Shown piece by piece: positions 59,865 to 64,000 of a stretch of DNA of 64,000 bases. The stretch spans positions 31,667,698 through 31,731,697 of the forward strand of contig JBBCBC010000026.1 in assembly GCA_037126765.1 (NCBI GenBank), read 5' to 3'. The notes under the pieces were generated by a model. That model saw only the letters and a program-made list of their open reading frames with translations, did no database searches and was not told the DNA's origin. Origin of the DNA: Stenogyne calaminthoides (lineage: Eukaryota > Streptophyta > Magnoliopsida > Lamiales > Lamiaceae). Position 1 is the first letter of the stretch; each line of letters opens with the position of its first letter. The position numbers were made by a program, and so were the translations under genes.

Positions 59865-62800
59865 TTATGTTGGGCTTGAAATCAGGTTATGTTGGTGTGT
59901 GAGATGATGTTGATGTCATAATGCTCGAGAAAAAAAATATTATAGCAGGGTTACAGGTTGAATTATATTTATATTCCGATAATGTTGGGTTAAATAAGGA
60001 TGGTTGTGACATTTAGCGACCTCAAACAGGCGAATCAGGACAAGAAAATCATAATTAGAGACTGCTTGATCAGCAGATCCTAATCTAGGTTTCCTGGCAG
60101 ACGTGCATTAATTTCCTAGAGACTAGGGTTTAGGGAGCTATTCCCATGTTTGTTGTAGTATAAATACATGTAGTTAGAATTCATTTAAGGGTTCACGAAA
60201 ATCTCATTTATTACAAGGCTTTATCAGCCGAAAAGAGGCCATTTGACCCAAACACTCTTGCAATTTAATACTTGCAATCATCAAGCATTCAATAGCAATC
60301 ATCACTCATATATGATGAACATTCCCTTTGTTCATCATTAATTTCCAATCCACAACAAATTATTATTGACAGTGTGTGTGGTGTATTTTTAGAGTGTTGT
60401 TGAAAATGTTATGCAACATCTAGAACAACATATGACAACGGAAGTATTAAACGCAGTGCAAAGGATTTCAAAATTTTGTATAGTCTTAATTCAGACTATA
60501 CGAACCTCATGGTTAAAAACATCACTATAACAAGTAGTGAGATACACAAGAACCTCTTACAAGATCTTAAAAGGTGTAGTGAAAAACCACACACCAAAAA
60601 TCAATCTATTCAATCAAGTAACTAGTGATCTTATTCAACCTAAAACTTGATCTAATAAGATAAAATTAATACTGATGGGAGAGATTGTATTCCCTCGACC
60701 TGTACAAATAGAATAACATCGACCCTCACACTCATACTGGATACAAACACTCTAAGTTGTACTTTCGGTTGTGTCTCGAATGTTACTCTCTAAAGTTTGG
60801 AGTAGATCAAATGGTATTTCACTTTTCCTCCAACTTGAATGTCGACCAATACAGGGTATTTATAGACTTGAAGATCAACTGCATAGTCCTATCCACTAGG
60901 CTTGGATAACCTTGAACATCTCCTCCACTATCACCATGATCTTGGTGTAACCACCCATGATCTTTCTATTCTCACTCCACCACATTGCAACCGCTTGACA
61001 ATAAACCAAATTGTCTTCATCCTGCAGTGTAGGAAACATAGAAAAACACATCTGTTAAAACGGAGTCAGTGTTAGTAGAAAGGACAAATTTATGATGTTG
61101 TGCAGAATGTTGTCCAACATCTGGAACACATCCGTGCAACATCAACAATTATTAGTTTGATGTCAATCATAGTCACATTAACACTTTAACTCATTCACAT
61201 ATTTTTGGTATCAACAAAATTTAAATTATAATTATTACAACTACGTAGTGCGGTCGGTGCGGTTTGTAATGGAAATTTGAAATTGCACCAATTTTGCGGT
61301 GCAGTTTTGCACCAAAAAATTAAGCACGGTTTATTATAAAAATTTATCAATGGTGGTGCAATGTGGCTCGGTGCGGGCAGTCGGACGGTTTTGAGAATTT
61401 AATGACCACTTGTAATTTTATTTTATTTTTAAACCTGGAATTACATGTAATAAAATCAAATCAATTTTTTTTTTATTCTATGACCTGTAATTTCAGTGTA
61501 AAAAAAAATAAAAAAATTACATGTGGCAGTCTAGTCACGGGGCCAGAACGCCCTAAATTCAATCGACAAAACGACGTACTTTTGAATATGTCGGAGCCCT
61601 TGGGACTTAATTTGGACATTGTGTCAAAGACTTTGAGACTAAATTGACAACAAAAAAAGTTATTGAATCTATTTGATGTCAAAATTATGAGACCTCCACC
61701 CATACATGATATATATATGTAATGTAACAAAAAGTAATTAATTGGAAAAATACAACAGCCGATCCGCAACAGTTTGTATGTAGCTTATATCTTTTTAGGT
61801 GAAAAACAAGCCAATTAATTGGATCACTGAAACAGCAGATTCAATTGATATGCATGCAAGTAATTCCACGATCTTTGAAGCTCAGACTTATTATTATTTC
61901 ATTACTACATTAGCCAGATAAACAGGGTAATAATTTATTGGTAGATATAAAAATAGAAATGTAGAATCCAGCTGAGACACAGTGGAGATCATGCAAATAA
62001 TGCTTTTTGTGCCATAAGGATCAAAATAACAAAATTAATGTTGTCTTAATTTGATTGTTATCGCCTAATTAGATCCAATATTTTTTCTTACAATTTGAAT
62101 TAAAATTAATTTGTAAACCAAAAAAATATGTTTTACAAGATATTCATTCCTTTAAGTATACCATTCATCTTTCATCATCTTCTTTCCAGTGGTTATTCAA
62201 ATTTGAGAAAAATGCGATCATACTGTCATTTAATTTTGGCATTTGGAGAAAAAGGGATGAAACCTAGTTTTTTTCTTCTGAACTTTGATAATCGCGTTTC
62301 CTAGAGTTTGGACATCTGAGAGTTTGCAACGTTTTTTTTTTTTTTTATATATATGTGGTTTTTATATTTGGTTAATTTATGATATGTCATTTGTAATGTT
62401 AAGAAAAGTTGAAATAATTTACACATGACAGCCAAATAATAGCACTCATGCGGAAAACTCAAATTTTCACGGTATGCACACTCACGTGACCTGAAACGTT
62501 GTCGTTTTGTTTTCTCCTGCCAATTTGAGATATTTACACATGTTATTATATAACTGTACATCAGGTGCATTCCACACAACAGACTTACTCTATAATTTCT
62601 AGAATTCAACATAGCATAATTAATTGAATAAGTTGTACTTTTATTTCACTTTTTTAGAATGATTATATATTTAAATGTTTATTTCGTTTAACAATTATAC
62701 CAATTATACCATGACATACACAAATTTTAACTCTAAAAGAGAACACACATTTAATTAACTAAACCAAATTAATACATTATACACAACAATATACTTTTTT

Positions 62801-63178
62801 TGTTTTTTTATTAATTAACTATTCAAAAGAAGCATTTCATCCCAATCTTATGAAATTACCCTTCCTGAAACTATTAACCTTAAAAAAAAAAAAAAAAAGG
62901 GACTGCAACTCTGCAAGAAATTAACTAGTAAAAAGAAAAAATTATTATTAAATGACCCGATTCAAAATCAGATCAAACAATTAATACACTGAAAAATAAT
63001 TTCAAAGAGCATTATTTTTTGCCCAACATTATTCTCCAACTAAATCTAAATAAAAAAAAATCAAAGAGCCTAAACTAATAGGACATTGAGCCATTTGGTT
63101 ACAATGACGCTGAACATCACTTTTATTAATTTAATGACAATTAATTAATCGGAAGATATTTGATTGAATTATTCAACC
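59820..63178. other. Intergenic DNA with LTR-like and non-autonomous repeat remnants
   Basis: A TA run lies at 59823-59862. About 60394-61213 opens TGTTGTTGAAAATGTTATGC and closes GGTATCAACA, with internal ATGCAACATCTAGAACA and reverse-type motifs; it may be a degraded copia-type LTR, but no target duplication was found. About 61250-61390 has GTGCGGTGCGGTTTG-type and 61560-61690 has GGACTTAATTTGGACATTG-type text, probably old non-autonomous DNA. From about 62616 the sequence is a diverged copy of 46424 onward, the flank of the RALF-like gene. No gene seen before 63179. Confidence 0.5.
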
Positions 63179-63376
63179 TTATCCTCCACGGCATTGCTCA
63201 CTGGCTTCACAGCCCCTTTTGTACTGGTTTGCTGGGGGACCAATAGATGGGGTTTTCCCGGGAATACCATTTCTCTCCATAGCCGGATACCCAATATAAT
63301 TAGCTGATGATGAAATGATACTGCTGCTCAACATAACTAATACCATCAAGCTTAACACCAATGCCGTCTTACCCAT
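63179..63376 (-). CDS. RALF-like secreted peptide precursor, copy 2
   Basis: 65 residues, one exon. The signal peptide is identical to copy 1 over the first 32 residues. Mature part: NYIGYPAMERNGIPGKTPS then IGPPANQYKRGCEASEQCRGG. It has the RALF YIGY motif and the C-terminal two-cysteine block (C56, C62). It differs from copy 1 at IG to ME, R to G, P to S and TQ to EQ, and ends two residues earlier by TAA. The unchanged signal peptide with several changes in the mature part suggests either selection on the mature peptide or relaxed constraint. Upstream and downstream flanks also match copy 1, so a block of at least 1 kb was duplicated. Confidence 0.78.
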   Translation of the reverse strand: MGKTALVLSLMVLVMLSSSIISSSANYIGYPAMERNGIPGKTPSIGPPANQYKRGCEASEQCRGG

Positions 63377-64000
63377 CTTTAATTATGATGATTTTTCTCT
63401 ACTTGGTTTTTATTTAAAACTTTCTTGTTTGATTATTTTTCCTTTGCATTTCTTGTATTTATATAGTGCCGAAATTTTGTTGGGCTGCAAGTTTTGCCAT
63501 TCGTGTTTTTTGCACTAAATTTAGTAATGTGAAGAAAATAGCTAGTCGAGTGTTTTTTTTTTCTTTTTCCAAAAATAGGTAGTGATCTTTCGAAATTGTA
63601 GGTTTGCTTAAGGTGCTTCAATTAATGGAAGTCGAAATGGAAGGCATACATGCATCCAAGAAATATCATTGTTAATATAGTGAAAAATTATAAATAATAA
63701 TTATTGTTAATATTCATTTTTTTCAAATATATTATATGAGGGTAGGTATTGTATTTGTATGGACATATATGGCACATGAGACGTATTATAAGAACTATAG
63801 TCCAATCGGAGAAATGGAGATGGAAAATCAGAAAATACATATGAATGATGAGGAGTTTGAACACATGGTCTCATAATTTTGGCCTCAAATAGATTTTGTC
63901 CCATAATTTTTTTTGTTGTGGATAACTTTGACAATGTCCAATTTTAGTTTCAATTCTATTGGAACAACGCGTTTTGCCATTTCAATTTGGGGCTTTTCGA
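63377..64000. other. Upstream region of RALF-like copy 2
   Basis: The TATA box (GCACTATATAAATACAAG on the minus strand, about 63452-63469) and GGTTTGCTTAAGGTGCTTCA (63600-63619) are shared with copy 1. From about 63850 the sequence is a repeat with CATAATTTTGGCCTCAAATA and CCAATTTTAGTTTCAATTCT, related to the GGACCAAAATTGGA family near 56150-56460. It runs off the end of the window. Confidence 0.55.

Noticed and set aside
60394..61213. A complete solo LTR (TGTTG…CAACA)
   Set aside because: Flanking 5-bp sequences (TAGAG and AAATT) do not match and the ends are uncertain, so it is left as a possible remnant.

Overview
The window looks like a piece of a flowering-plant (eudicot) nuclear chromosome. 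The host genes have short exons with GT-AG introns and encode plant families: a five-finger CCCH protein, a PDIL2-type disulfide isomerase, a GDSL lipase and RALF peptides. The rest is dense plant-type transposable DNA: Ty3/gypsy (Tat-like) and Ty1/copia LTR elements, CACTA, Stowaway-like MITEs and a very small LTR element. I cannot assign a family or species from the sequence alone.

Bases 1-30176 are almost pure repeat. Two Stowaway-like MITEs (1258-1494, 1514-1798) precede a complete LTR element that encodes only a broken Gag (2318-6687, TSD TGCAA). A 21.4-kb Tat-like gypsy element follows (8037-29440, TSD TCGTG). It holds broken gag, protease, RT, RNase H and integrase in sense, and a separate intron-containing gene on the opposite strand between integrase and the 3' LTR. 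A copia element lies inverted inside its polymerase gene (12887-21806, TSD GATGA). A solo LTR (29493-30171, TSD CGTAA) closes this block.

Bases 31040-44189 are the gene-rich part: CCCH zinc finger (+), an unrecognised two-membrane-segment protein (-), PDIL2-type disulfide isomerase (+) and GDSL lipase (-). The second and third diverge from a 737-bp shared upstream region; the third and fourth converge tail to tail. The isomerase has its KDEL-stop present but out of frame, and one GC-AG intron.

Bases 44190-64000 are a duplicated region of small secreted peptide genes invaded by transposons. Two RALF-like genes (46904-47107 and 63179-63376, both -) flank two copies of an unrecognised small peptide gene. 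One copy lacks a signal peptide; the other is split by a 6.3-kb CACTA transposon (49522-55859, TSD AAT), and the first copy preserves the empty site. Further on are 25-bp tandem repeats and a long inverted-repeat element (58954-59819) with a 286-bp SMART/TRIM-type LTR element inside its left arm; its right arm preserves the empty site.

The host genes do not form a pathway. What unifies the window is layered transposon insertion and local gene duplication, whose order can be read from target duplications and preserved empty sites. Exon coordinates were placed by eye from splice consensus, frame and family conservation.
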